DNA from: Candidatus Hydrogenedentota bacterium
GTDB lineage: Bacteria; Hydrogenedentota; Hydrogenedentia; Hydrogenedentales; Hydrogenedentaceae
DNA: 42,167 nt
Reading direction: 5' to 3'
NCBI GenBank assembly: GCA_026415215.1
Contig: JAOAHN010000028.1
Coordinates: forward strand, 1 to 42,167
Of the stretch, positions 8,556-16,569 are shown in pieces (position 1 is the stretch's first letter; the number at the start of each line of letters is the position of its first letter). The position numbers and the translations under genes are program-made. The notes under the pieces were generated by a model. The model did no database searches. It was given only the letters and a program-made list of their open reading frames with translations, and had not been told where the DNA came from.

Positions 8556-8587
8556 GAAAAAAATTAAGCAAGTTAACCTAAAAAAGA

Positions 8588-8594
8588 TAAGGAG
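8588..8594 (+). promoter_or_regulatory. ribosome binding site TAAGGAG of the major pilin gene
   Basis: TAAGGAG ends 8 nt before the ATG at 8603 and fixes this start, which gives the short MKHKG prepilin leader expected of type IV pilins. Confidence 0.7.
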
Positions 8595-8602
8595 TTAAAA
8601 GT

Positions 8603-9037
8603 ATGAAACACAAAGGTTTCACGCTGATTGAATTGATGATTGTAGTAGCGATTATCGCTATAATCGCTGCGATTGCGATCCCCAACCTTCTAAGGTCAAG
8701 ACTGCAGTCTAATGAATCCGCTGCTATTAGTAACTTGAAGGCTATCGTAGGTGCAGAAGTGGCTTATAACTCTGCTAATGGTGTGTACACTGGTAATTTT
8801 GATGACTTAACAGGTGCTAATCCACCATTCTTAGAGGGTGATTGGGGTGGAGTTAAGCAGGGATATGTATATACCCTTGCTTCTGATAGTCCAAACAATT
8901 TTACATGCAATGCCGATCCGGATGAGCCTGGTATTAGTGGAAATAGATATTTCTACACTGATGCAAGTGGTGTAATCAGGTTTAACACAAGTGGTCAAGC
9001 TGGACCTAATGATCCTCCGATAGGTGAAATTCAATAG
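8603..9037 (+). CDS. type IV pilin-like protein (prepilin)
   Basis: This 144-residue prepilin has a five-residue leader MKHKG, cleaved before F6, followed by the class III signal FTLIELMIVVAI. E5 of the mature protein, needed for pilus assembly, is present. The hydrophobic helix continues to about residue 27, then IPNLLRSRLQSNESAAISNLK, typical of PilA/GspG-like pilins. The globular part ends in a RYFYTDASGVIRF motif seen in pilins of Deltaproteobacteria, Acidobacteria and related groups. The sigma-54 promoter, leader hairpin, strong ribosome site and strong terminator all suggest a highly and conditionally expressed major subunit. A pseudopilin of a secretion system is the alternative. Confidence 0.9.
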   Translation: MKHKGFTLIELMIVVAIIAIIAAIAIPNLLRSRLQSNESAAISNLKAIVGAEVAYNSANGVYTGNFDDLTGANPPFLEGDWGGVKQGYVYTLASDSPNNFTCNADPDEPGISGNRYFYTDASGVIRFNTSGQAGPNDPPIGEIQ

Positions 9038-9050
9038 TATAAATTGAATT
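9028..9050 (+). other. inverted repeat AATTCAAT / ATTGAATT spanning the pilin stop codon
   Basis: A perfect 8-bp AT-rich inverted repeat (9028-9035 and 9043-9050) encloses the stop codon. A second small hairpin, GCCCA/TGGGC (9052-9056, 9064-9068), follows directly, ahead of the terminator. Together they may protect the mRNA 3' end; this is inferred. Confidence 0.4.
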
Positions 9051-9082
9051 TGCCCATTGAAAGTGGGCTGTGGTGCTGAGTG

Positions 9083-9120
9083 CATGGTGGTGGTTCCCGG
9101 TGACCACCACCATGTTTTTT
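9083..9120 (+). terminator. strong intrinsic terminator after the first pilin gene
   Basis: CATGGTGGTGGT (9083-9094) and ACCACCACCATG (9103-9114) form a perfect 12-bp stem with an 8-nt loop, followed at once by six T residues (9115-9120). It should end most pilin transcripts before the second pilin gene. Confidence 0.93.
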
Positions 9121-9167
9121 GTGTGTTAAAATTAAATTGTCCAATTAAAAGAGGGTATGTCATTTTT

Positions 9168-9178
9168 GGGGGGAGGAG
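9168..9178 (+). promoter_or_regulatory. unusually G-rich ribosome binding site of the second pilin gene
   Basis: GGGGGGAGGAG lies 11 nt before the ATG at 9190. It contains GGGGGGA and GGGAGGA, each a perfect 7-nt complement of a loop in the structured RNA encoded at 39974-40257. Confidence 0.6.
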
Positions 9179-9189
9179 TTAGGTAGAAA

Positions 9190-9657
9190 ATGGCAGTAAT
9201 AAAATCAGGACCGAAAGGATTTACTCTGATAGAGATATCTATAGTTGTTCTTATAATCTCTATTTTAGCTGCGATAATTATCCCTTCGATGATAAGGTCA
9301 AGAATACATGCGAATGAGGCGGCGGCGATTTGGAATTTAAGGGCTGTGTCTACCGCTCAGGTTTCTTATCACTCTTCTAACAATACTTACGGATCTTTTG
9401 ATAGTTTAGTGCATACTCAGCCAACTGAATTAACCAGTTATTTGGATGGTTCTTGGAGTGAGGGGTGTTTGAGACAGGGATATGTTTATTCTATGCCTCA
9501 AGTAGATACTGTAAGATTTGTGTGTTATGCCTCACCAGAGACTTGGGGATATTCAGGTATTAGGTACTTCAGAGTTGATCAGACTGGGATAATTAGGTAT
9601 AACGAATCACAAATCCCATCTGAGACAGATCCCGTAATTAGTGATGTGAATCAATGA
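9190..9657 (+). CDS. second type IV pilin-like protein (paralogue)
   Basis: The 155-residue prepilin has leader MAVIKSGPKG, then FTLIEISIVVLIISILAAI, with the mature E5 and an IPSMIRSRIHANEAAAIWNL helix like that of the upstream pilin. Shared blocks with the first pilin include the AxxSYHSSNNTY region, a RQGYVY segment and a terminal RYFRVDQTGIIRY motif, so the two arose by duplication. It differs by a longer leader and divergent surface loops. It lies beyond a strong terminator and no sigma-54 site was found ahead of it, so it may be a minor or alternative subunit made by read-through or from its own weak promoter. It converges with hisS. Confidence 0.88.
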   Translation: MAVIKSGPKGFTLIEISIVVLIISILAAIIIPSMIRSRIHANEAAAIWNLRAVSTAQVSYHSSNNTYGSFDSLVHTQPTELTSYLDGSWSEGCLRQGYVYSMPQVDTVRFVCYASPETWGYSGIRYFRVDQTGIIRYNESQIPSETDPVISDVNQ

Positions 9658-9675
9658 GAGAAAAATTTTGTTTAT

Positions 9676-11145
9676 CTAATAATAGGGTCGGTAGGAAGAA
9701 GTAACTATAGAGTTCAGCATCTCTTTTACTGTATCCACTACTTTTTCTTTGGGAACTGTAAGTTGGCTAACTCTTCCAGCTCCTCTGTATTCTTCTCTGT
9801 TTGTTATACCTTCTCTTGCCTTTTCGCCGTAGTATAGGTCTTTAATACACACTTCACCTCTATTAAGTTCTTCTTCTCCGATAATTACCGCAACTGGTAT
9901 GTTGTAATGGTCAGCGAGTGATAGTTGATCTTTTAGGGGTGGTCTTGGTTTATTCCCCATATATACACTGGTTTTTATGCCTGCTTCTCTAAGTACTTTA
10001 GCTAATTCTAAAGCTTGCTTCATAGGAACATTGCCTATCCGTGCAATAATTACTTCGTAGGGGTAATACTGGTTAGGTTGGATTAGATTCATTTGTTCCA
10101 TTGCTGAAATGAGCCTGTCTAAACCTATTGACATACCTGTGCAGGGGACAGGTTTCTCTATAAACCTGGAGACTAAACTGTCATACCGTCCACCACCAAT
10201 CACAGAGCCAACTTGTTTAGCTTGAAGGAGAACAGTCTCAAATACAGGTCCGGAGTAATAGTCTAAACCCCGCGTAAGGGATAACGAATACACTGCTACT
10301 GAATCGGAGATTCCTAATGCTTCTAAGTACTCATCTAAGTCTTTCATTTCTTTTATAGAGTTTTCAGCTTCTGGATCGCCCTTGAAGAATTTTTCTACAT
10401 GCGAGATGATTTCTTTTCTGGTGTCACCTGTAATAGTTATGAAAGATATAATTCTCTCAATTACCTCTCGGGGAAGTCCCACGCCTTTTATAGGATCACC
10501 CGATTCATCTATTCTCCCTTCTCCCAATTCTTTTTTAACATTTTCTATTCCAACTTTGGGGAGTTTGTCGATTACTCTCATAATATGTTTTTGTTTCATT
10601 ATATCTGTAATACTGTGTTGTATAAGTAGTGCGTCTATAAGTTTTCTATTGTTGATAAGCACTTGGAAGCCTTTAAAACCGAGAGAATTCATAGTATCGA
10701 CCATTATAGATACAATCTCGGCATCGGCAGAAAGGTCATTTGTTCCTGCAATATCTGCATCCATCTGAATGAATTCTCTATATCTACCTAAGCCGGGTTT
10801 ATCAGCCCTCCATACTGGACCTATTGTATATCTTTTGAATGGGAGTTTTATTACCTCGGGATATTGGGCGATTAGTCTTGCAAAAGGAACAGTATGGTCG
10901 AATCTCAAACATACATTTTCTCCCTCGGGAGTGTTGAAGTAAAAAATTTCTTTTTCGATGTTTTCTCCCCCGGGACCGAGTAGAATCTCAGTAGGTTCTA
11001 TTGCAGGCGTTTCTATATATACAAATCCATAATTTTCAAATATCTGAGAAATTTTGCTTTTTATTTGTTGTTTGATTTGGCTTTTGGGAGGTAAGGAATC
11101 TTGGAAGCCTTTAAGTAGCCTGGGTTCTACTGTGTTCTTATTCAT
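9676..11145 (-). CDS. hisS: histidyl-tRNA synthetase
   Basis: The class II synthetase charges tRNA-His. Motif 2 is seen as LRFDHTVPFARL and YTIGPVWRADKPGLGRYREF. The HisRS-specific signature LTRGLDYYSGPVFE and the GGGRYDSL segment follow, then motif 3, GMSIGLDRL. The C-terminal anticodon-binding domain (about the last 100 residues) ends near VVDTVKEML. The frame is open from a TTG at 11160, but the ATG at 11145 (489 residues) is the likelier start, since the conserved RLLKGFQD block begins a few residues later; neither start has a clear ribosome site. It is the last gene of the minus-strand block and has a 190-bp upstream gap with two hairpins. Confidence 0.95.
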   Translation of the reverse strand: MNKNTVEPRLLKGFQDSLPPKSQIKQQIKSKISQIFENYGFVYIETPAIEPTEILLGPGGENIEKEIFYFNTPEGENVCLRFDHTVPFARLIAQYPEVIKLPFKRYTIGPVWRADKPGLGRYREFIQMDADIAGTNDLSADAEIVSIMVDTMNSLGFKGFQVLINNRKLIDALLIQHSITDIMKQKHIMRVIDKLPKVGIENVKKELGEGRIDESGDPIKGVGLPREVIERIISFITITGDTRKEIISHVEKFFKGDPEAENSIKEMKDLDEYLEALGISDSVAVYSLSLTRGLDYYSGPVFETVLLQAKQVGSVIGGGRYDSLVSRFIEKPVPCTGMSIGLDRLISAMEQMNLIQPNQYYPYEVIIARIGNVPMKQALELAKVLREAGIKTSVYMGNKPRPPLKDQLSLADHYNIPVAVIIGEEELNRGEVCIKDLYYGEKAREGITNREEYRGAGRVSQLTVPKEKVVDTVKEMLNSIVTSSYRPYY

Positions 11146-11241
11146 AAGCGGATTGTCCAAATTTAGTTGAGATTGTGTTATTCACGGAGAAAAATGATTG
11201 AAAAAGATAGCGATAATTTTAGCAAATTTTGAAACCTTTAT

Positions 11242-11269
11242 GCTTTTGTTCTGGTCTTATTACAAAAGC
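11242..11269. other. hairpin GCTTTTGT / ACAAAAGC upstream of hisS
   Basis: A perfect 8-bp stem with a 12-nt loop lies within the 190-bp gap between the FtsA-like gene and hisS. It could be part of the hisS mRNA leader. No T-box consensus was found. Confidence 0.4.
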
Positions 11270-11293
11270 CTACTATAGATTTTCTGTTACCCG

Positions 11294-11335
11294 AGGGACT
11301 AATGCATATAGAAGCTTTAGTCCCTTAATTTTTTT
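11294..11335 (+). terminator. orphan intrinsic terminator pointing against the flanking genes
   Basis: AGGGACTAA (11294-11302) pairs with TTAGTCCCT (11317-11325) in a 9-bp stem, followed on the plus strand by TTAATTTTTTT. Both flanking genes are on the minus strand, where the hairpin lacks a following T-run. It therefore looks like the 3' end of a plus-strand transcript that starts within or opposite hisS. Confidence 0.6.
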
Positions 11336-11351
11336 ATATCATTAAGGCATA

Positions 11352-12695
11352 TCAAAAGAGCATGTTTTGTATAAACGAAGGAAATAGTTTTCTTACGAAG
11401 GAAAGAGGGCTTCTATTTTTTCCAGACTGGATGTAACTTAGGTATGAGTATTTTAGAAGTCCTAAAACAGGTGTGAATAGGGGTGAGTTTAAATCGGAAG
11501 GGAGATTTTGAATTCCTAATGGATACCCAATTTTCACTATCTTGGGGATTTTAAGGATGCTAAAGAGTGTCTCCACAAGTTTAGTTAGATTAGGTATCAG
11601 AGAACCTCCGCCTATAAGATAGACATAATTAAATTCACTGACTAAATTTTTATTATGTATGTATTTAAAGCATAATTTGTGGAAGAGCTCAAATAGTAGG
11701 ACTGTGATGACAAATTCTATATCTGTTTTCTGAACTATTCTCCCGTTTTGTAAGAGTACTGGGTTGCTTGAATTAGGAAGGAGACTGGGAATTTTAGAAA
11801 AGTCGTAATTGGAGATATTCTGAGGATCCCCATTTAGCACGAGATTAATTTTGTTTAAGATTTCATCTGAAATACCATAGGTAAAGACAAGTTTTTTAGA
11901 GTCTTCTAATTTTGTATCAAATCCATATGTGACACTCGGTATAATATTCTTGATTCCTAAGTCTATAGTACGAGAAAATAAGATACTTTCATTTTTTACT
12001 AATACAAGGCTTGTAATGTCTTTGCCAAAATCTATAATTAAAGAGCCTAATGCTCTTTCCGAGGCGGATAGGGTAGTAAATATTGAAGCTATTGGAGTAT
12101 ATGAGTGGAAAATTATTTTTTGATTATCAAATGGCGGTATTTGCGTAACACAAATGGAGTGGTTATTTGTGAGTAGCTGTTTGACTGTGATTAGGTAAGC
12201 TTTAAGAGAGATTTTTTTTACTCTCATTCCCAAAGGTGAATAAACTCTTTCTCCATCGCAATACCATTCATAGGTGGCAACTTCGGTGTGTAAAGACTTT
12301 TTTAGGTATTTATCCCGAATATTAGAGTGGACATTTTGTTTTAGTTGTTTTATATGCGATTCATTAATTTCTTCACTAGATTTAAACTCTTTGTGTACTT
12401 CTTCAAAGGCAGTTTCGCATTCTGGGTGTTCAAACCCAATGATGACAGTTTGAGGAAAGTTTTTATTAGAACTTCCATTTAAGCCAGCATTGCTTAGTGC
12501 TTTCCCAAGACAATCTGTAGCATCAGGAACATCTAATATAAGACCTTTTGATACGCATGAGGACGATGGGGCAGTACCATGAGTTCGAATGACAAGAGTG
12601 TTTTGTTGAGGCGAGTAGTCTCCGATAACTATTTTAACCCACTCTGAACCAAAATCTATAGCAATAGCTGAGAAGTTTTTATATGAAAAAATCAT
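11352..12695 (-). CDS. divergent FtsA-like actin-fold ATPase
   Basis: The 447-residue protein has the actin/FtsA nucleotide-binding layout: phosphate-1 motif AIDFGSEWVK near the N-terminus, phosphate-2 motif LIIDFGKDITSLVL in the middle and adenosine motif YLIGGGSLIPN near the C-terminus. An FtsA-type KGLILDVPDA block follows phosphate-1, and a YSPLGMRVKK segment matches the FtsA DPxGM region before subdomain 1C. The last 15 residues (FVRKLFPSFIQNMLF) look like the amphipathic membrane-targeting helix that ends FtsA. PilM is the main alternative, but the tail favours FtsA. No ftsZ is nearby. Its ATG overlaps the stop of the upstream coiled-coil gene (ATGA), so the two are probably made together. 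Confidence 0.75.
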   Translation of the reverse strand: MIFSYKNFSAIAIDFGSEWVKIVIGDYSPQQNTLVIRTHGTAPSSSCVSKGLILDVPDATDCLGKALSNAGLNGSSNKNFPQTVIIGFEHPECETAFEEVHKEFKSSEEINESHIKQLKQNVHSNIRDKYLKKSLHTEVATYEWYCDGERVYSPLGMRVKKISLKAYLITVKQLLTNNHSICVTQIPPFDNQKIIFHSYTPIASIFTTLSASERALGSLIIDFGKDITSLVLVKNESILFSRTIDLGIKNIIPSVTYGFDTKLEDSKKLVFTYGISDEILNKINLVLNGDPQNISNYDFSKIPSLLPNSSNPVLLQNGRIVQKTDIEFVITVLLFELFHKLCFKYIHNKNLVSEFNYVYLIGGGSLIPNLTKLVETLFSILKIPKIVKIGYPLGIQNLPSDLNSPLFTPVLGLLKYSYLSYIQSGKNRSPLSFVRKLFPSFIQNMLF

Positions 12696-14518
12696 TGTGA
12701 TACTCCATTGAATAAGTCTGGGATTGGGTTAGTAGGGGAAGAGTGATCAAGCGATTGGTTAGCATAAACTGATATTAAATCAAGACTGTTTACAAGTTTA
12801 TTTAGCGTATTTTCTTTCTTATTTAAATGGTCTGATAAAACTTTTAATATATTTTGTTTTTCTTCTAAAGCAGATAGGAGAAGTAATTTTTTCTCATTTA
12901 GGCTTCTAAGTTTTTCACCAAGCTCTGAGAGGCTCTCCTTGATAGACAGTATGATTTTTTGATTATCATCTATGCTTTTCTCAATGTTGCAAATTGAATC
13001 TTGAACTTCTTGCATTTTCCGCTCTGTTTCTTCTTTTTTCTTAAATAGAGCTTTAATCTGGTTTTCTATATTTTGTAGTTCTTCTCTTATCTTGGATAAT
13101 TCGAATTCTGAGTTTTGTTTGTCCCTTAATATTTCCTCTCGCTGTTTTTCTTGGGTATATAGTTCATTTCTAACTTGTTCTTCCTCACATTTACATTCAT
13201 GCATGCACATATCTACTTGTTCAATCTCACACTTAATAGTTTCAATTTGTATCTCGGTAGTTTTTTGTTTATTTTTTAGTTCCGCTATTTCTAAATTGGC
13301 GATTTCTATTGCAAGTTCGACTGCTTTTTGCTTTGCTAATTCTGGAGAGTTTTCTGCGAGTGCCTTCAGCGTTGCTTTTAGTTTCTCTTTGATATTCTCA
13401 TTTTTTATAGTTTCCAGTATGGTAGTGGTGGAGTGCATGTAGTCCAATTGTGAAGACTCTACTTTAGGGGGAGCTGGATATATTTCCGAGCTTATATTGG
13501 ATATGTCTTCGGTTTGTAGGTTAGAGGCAGAATTTTCTGAGAATTGGTTAGATTGGGGTTGTACTTTTGGAGATTCGTCTTCAGTAATAGGAGTTATCTC
13601 GTTTATATTTCCAATAACTGTTGACGAAGTTTGAGTTAACTGAGCAGTGGGTTCTACTGTGTCTTCTTTTTGACTTACAAGCTCTGAGCTATTTTGAGTA
13701 AGATTATGAACAATCGCATCCTCACCGATTTTAGGCTTTATTTCACTGTATGTTATTACCGAGGATGATTCGACTATTTCAGGTAGTGGAAAATCCTGTG
13801 TGTTGTTTTTTTCAACTGGAGAAGCAGAGTAAGTATTTTGTGTTAAAGGTGATTCTTCTGTATTTGGTGAAAAGTCTTCATTTATTTGTTCCCTTAATTC
13901 TTCATCATCAGATATCAATTTTATACCCATTTTTTCAATCTTTGAAGAGATATTTGCATAAGTAGAGCTTATTTTTTCAAAGGTCTCTTTTTTTCCTTTT
14001 CCCAATATGCACTCGGCAATTAAAATGCATAGTTCGGCGTGTAAAATGTAGAGCTCCTCTACTATTAGCCCTGCTTTACCTACTCTATCAGCTGAGATTA
14101 ATATCCTTGCCATGTTTATAATTATTTTTTCTAACTCATGATGGCTGTATTTATGTGCAATGTTCACAGCATTTCCGAGCATTCCAAGTGCTGTCTCTAC
14201 CCAGTCTTTTGAATTTGGATTTTTCTTTGCTTCTTCAAGTATTAATTTTAGACGGCTCAATTCTAAAGATATTTTTTTTGCGAGTTCTATCAGGGAATCT
14301 AAAAAACCTTCAGAATTTGACTCTAGGAGTTCTTTTTGTCCTAAGAGATCCTTTTTTTCTTCTTCAGACACGGAATCGTCTATGTTTGATAGACTGTTCC
14401 GTTTAGTAAAGAGACTTTTTCCTGCACTTTGGAAAAATCTTTTTGGGTAATCGAATCTCACTTTGGAATATCCTTGAGTGTTTATAATTCTATACCATGG
14501 TGATTCAATTATTGCCAA
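12692..14518 (-). CDS. long coiled-coil protein coupled to the FtsA-like gene
   Basis: I do not recognise a family. The 608-residue protein has a helical N-terminal part (about 52-210), a Ser/Thr/Glu-rich low-complexity linker (about 215-360) and a long continuous coiled coil (about 395-580) with regular heptads, ending in a short Pro-rich tail. Inside the coil is an unusual cysteine/histidine group: C430, C438, H440, C442, C444. No signal peptide or membrane segment is visible, so it is probably cytoplasmic. The start is TTG at 14518, directly after an in-frame TAA; no ribosome site is evident, so a later start cannot be excluded. The ATGA overlap with the FtsA-like gene suggests a joint role at the membrane, in division, cell shape or polarity (inference). 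Confidence 0.75.
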   Translation of the reverse strand: MAIIESPWYRIINTQGYSKVRFDYPKRFFQSAGKSLFTKRNSLSNIDDSVSEEEKKDLLGQKELLESNSEGFLDSLIELAKKISLELSRLKLILEEAKKNPNSKDWVETALGMLGNAVNIAHKYSHHELEKIIINMARILISADRVGKAGLIVEELYILHAELCILIAECILGKGKKETFEKISSTYANISSKIEKMGIKLISDDEELREQINEDFSPNTEESPLTQNTYSASPVEKNNTQDFPLPEIVESSSVITYSEIKPKIGEDAIVHNLTQNSSELVSQKEDTVEPTAQLTQTSSTVIGNINEITPITEDESPKVQPQSNQFSENSASNLQTEDISNISSEIYPAPPKVESSQLDYMHSTTTILETIKNENIKEKLKATLKALAENSPELAKQKAVELAIEIANLEIAELKNKQKTTEIQIETIKCEIEQVDMCMHECKCEEEQVRNELYTQEKQREEILRDKQNSEFELSKIREELQNIENQIKALFKKKEETERKMQEVQDSICNIEKSIDDNQKIILSIKESLSELGEKLRSLNEKKLLLLSALEEKQNILKVLSDHLNKKENTLNKLVNSLDLISVYANQSLDHSSPTNPIPDLFNGVSQ

Positions 14519-14592
14519 TTATATAGTATACACTTTATATAATACTAAATATTGTATTGAATTTAAAGTTTTTATTAAATTTTTTTGATAAG

Positions 14593-14922
14593 TTAGATAG
14601 ATGCCTCGATGCTTTTTGCAGTAATTTTGAAATGGGAAAGATGAGAAGTTACCTTTCCATCTTTGAGGATAAGGATTTGAGGTGATTGATGTTCTACATT
14701 TGTGATTTCTGAAATATAATTTGAGAGTTGTCTACATTCGATTACTTTTATGAGATATGCCTTTGAAGAAAACTGAGGGTATTTTTCAAGGAATTTTTCC
14801 AATTCTTTTTTAGCATGGGATGAAACGGGACAGCGAGTGCTGTGCTTAAAAATTAGTATAGTATTGTTTTGCGAGTTTTCTATGATTTTTTTAAGTTCAT
14901 CTAAATCATTTATTTCTATCAT
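14593..14922 (-). CDS. ytxJ: bacillithiol-system monothiol protein YtxJ family
   Basis: The 109-residue thioredoxin-fold protein carries the family marks of YtxJ (DUF2847): KHSTRCPVSSHAKKE with a monothiol C-P-V-S site, VIECRQLSNYIS, and HQSPQILILKDG with the cis-Pro loop. In Firmicutes this family is linked to bacillithiol and proposed to act as a bacilliredoxin-like protein. Its presence suggests, but does not prove, that this organism makes a bacillithiol-type thiol. Its start overlaps the stop of the upstream aldehyde dehydrogenase by 4 nt (ATGA), so the two are co-translated. That pairing hints at thiol-linked aldehyde detoxification. Confidence 0.88.
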   Translation of the reverse strand: MIEINDLDELKKIIENSQNNTILIFKHSTRCPVSSHAKKELEKFLEKYPQFSSKAYLIKVIECRQLSNYISEITNVEHQSPQILILKDGKVTSHLSHFKITAKSIEASI

Positions 14923-16502
14923 AGCCTATGCTTCCACGATAATACTTCGAGTTTTAGCCCAAGCCACGCTGTTTTGAGGAGGGATAATAGTCCTCTTCTG
15001 AATACGCACTCAAAAACTCCGGAGAATAGGTTAAATTTCTGTCGTGAATAGGGATACCAGTAAGCTTCTAATCTGCCCCACTGACGGTCGATGAGTATAC
15101 TTTTTATATTAGAGAAGGCATATAATCCTTGGGCTCCTCTATACCTTCCAAAACCGCTATCTTTGATACCTCCAAAAGGTAGGGCTGAATTTGCTTGAGT
15201 GGCGAGGACATTATTTATAGAAACATTACCAGTGACAATTTTTCTTGCTACTCTCTCAGCTCTTTTTAGATCGGCGGACCACACACTTGCAGATAAACCG
15301 TAAGGGGAGTCGTTAGCCATTTTGATTGCTTCTTCTTCTGTCTTGAATGGGGTAACTGTTACTACAGGTCCGAATGTTTCGTGATATTGAATTCTATAAT
15401 CTCTACCTACTTTCGTCACGATAGTAGGTGGAAAGGCGTGACTTTTGCCCTCCCTTGCACCTCCGCATAAAATTTCACAGCCTCTTTCTTTTGCTTCTTT
15501 AATCTGACTTTCTATTTCTTCGATTTGGAAATCGGCTGTCATACAGCCTACATCGAGTTCGGCTTCGTCACTCGGATTAGGAGTATTAGCAAGTGTTCTA
15601 AGTTTTTTTATTTTTTCGACCATTAGTTTTACGAATTCGTCATATATTTTCTCGTGGACAAAGATTCTTTCTACTGAGGTGCAAGTTTGTCCACAGTTGG
15701 TAAAACTTCCCCAAATAGCGCCATTTACAGTTCTCTCGAGGTTCACATCTTCAAAAACTATCATAGGGTCTTTCCCACCTAATTCTAATTCCACAGGGAT
15801 GAGGTATTGTGAAGCTTGTCTCATTATTGTTCTGCCCACTTCTACGCTTCCAGTGAAGTGTATTTTTGCTGGTCTTTTTTCGATTAATAAGTTTGCTGTT
15901 TTTCTACTTGCATAAGCAATTTGAAGAGCTCCTTTCATAAATCCGGATTCTTCAATAATTTTTTCATACAATCCTTTTAGAGGTGTAAACCTTGATGGCT
16001 TTATGATTGCAGAGTTTCCGGCAACGAATGCACAGACAAATGGAACGAAGGACAGATGGAAAGGGTAATTCCAAGGGGATATTATCAGTATTACTCCGAG
16101 GGGCTCATATACTATTTTGGACTTTTTACCCATTAGTAGAAGTGGAGTCGGGACTTTTTGGTCTTTCAATATTTTTTCTGCATATTTTTGGTAGTAGTCG
16201 ATTTGGTCTACAGAAGGGAAAAGCTCAAGGATCAAGGCGTCAGTTAGACACTTACCTGTTTCTTTTGTTATGAATTTGGCGATTTCTTCTCGATTTTTTA
16301 TTAGGTATTGTTTTATTTTATCCAGTTCTTCCAATCTCTCCCTAACGGTCATTGCACTGATTTTTTCGAAGGCTTTCTGAGCAGTCTCATACATCTTATC
16401 AACATCTTGTTCAGTAATTTCACTAAAGGAGTAAAGTAACTCACCTGTTCTTGGGTTATACACTTCAACAATGGGTGGAGATGTATTGATTACTTGTGAC
16501 AT
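14919..16502 (-). CDS. NAD(P)-dependent aldehyde dehydrogenase with C-terminal extension
   Basis: The ALDH-superfamily enzyme oxidises an aldehyde to the acid. The 527-residue protein has the oxyanion Asn in SPWNYPF (N145), the general base E240 in ELGGKDP, the nucleophile C274 in NCGQTCTS, and the NVSINN and ALPFGGIKDSGFGRY blocks at the C-terminus. After the usual end at about 490 a tail of roughly 35 residues contains hydrophobic stretches (GLLSLLKTAWLGLKLEVL), as in membrane-associated fatty-aldehyde-type ALDHs; peripheral membrane attachment is inferred. The substrate is unknown. It is coupled to ytxJ by a 4-nt overlap. Confidence 0.92.
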   Translation of the reverse strand: MSQVINTSPPIVEVYNPRTGELLYSFSEITEQDVDKMYETAQKAFEKISAMTVRERLEELDKIKQYLIKNREEIAKFITKETGKCLTDALILELFPSVDQIDYYQKYAEKILKDQKVPTPLLLMGKKSKIVYEPLGVILIISPWNYPFHLSFVPFVCAFVAGNSAIIKPSRFTPLKGLYEKIIEESGFMKGALQIAYASRKTANLLIEKRPAKIHFTGSVEVGRTIMRQASQYLIPVELELGGKDPMIVFEDVNLERTVNGAIWGSFTNCGQTCTSVERIFVHEKIYDEFVKLMVEKIKKLRTLANTPNPSDEAELDVGCMTADFQIEEIESQIKEAKERGCEILCGGAREGKSHAFPPTIVTKVGRDYRIQYHETFGPVVTVTPFKTEEEAIKMANDSPYGLSASVWSADLKRAERVARKIVTGNVSINNVLATQANSALPFGGIKDSGFGRYRGAQGLYAFSNIKSILIDRQWGRLEAYWYPYSRQKFNLFSGVFECVFRRGLLSLLKTAWLGLKLEVLSWKHRL

Positions 16503-16569
16503 AACATTTTCTCCTTTCTCTATTTTTGACTTTTATGTTAGATATATAGTTTTGGGGTATTAGCCAAAA

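Noticed and set aside
11161-11345. T-box riboswitch ahead of hisS
   Set aside because: No T-box consensus and no terminator in the minus-strand direction; the hairpin with the T-run points the other way.
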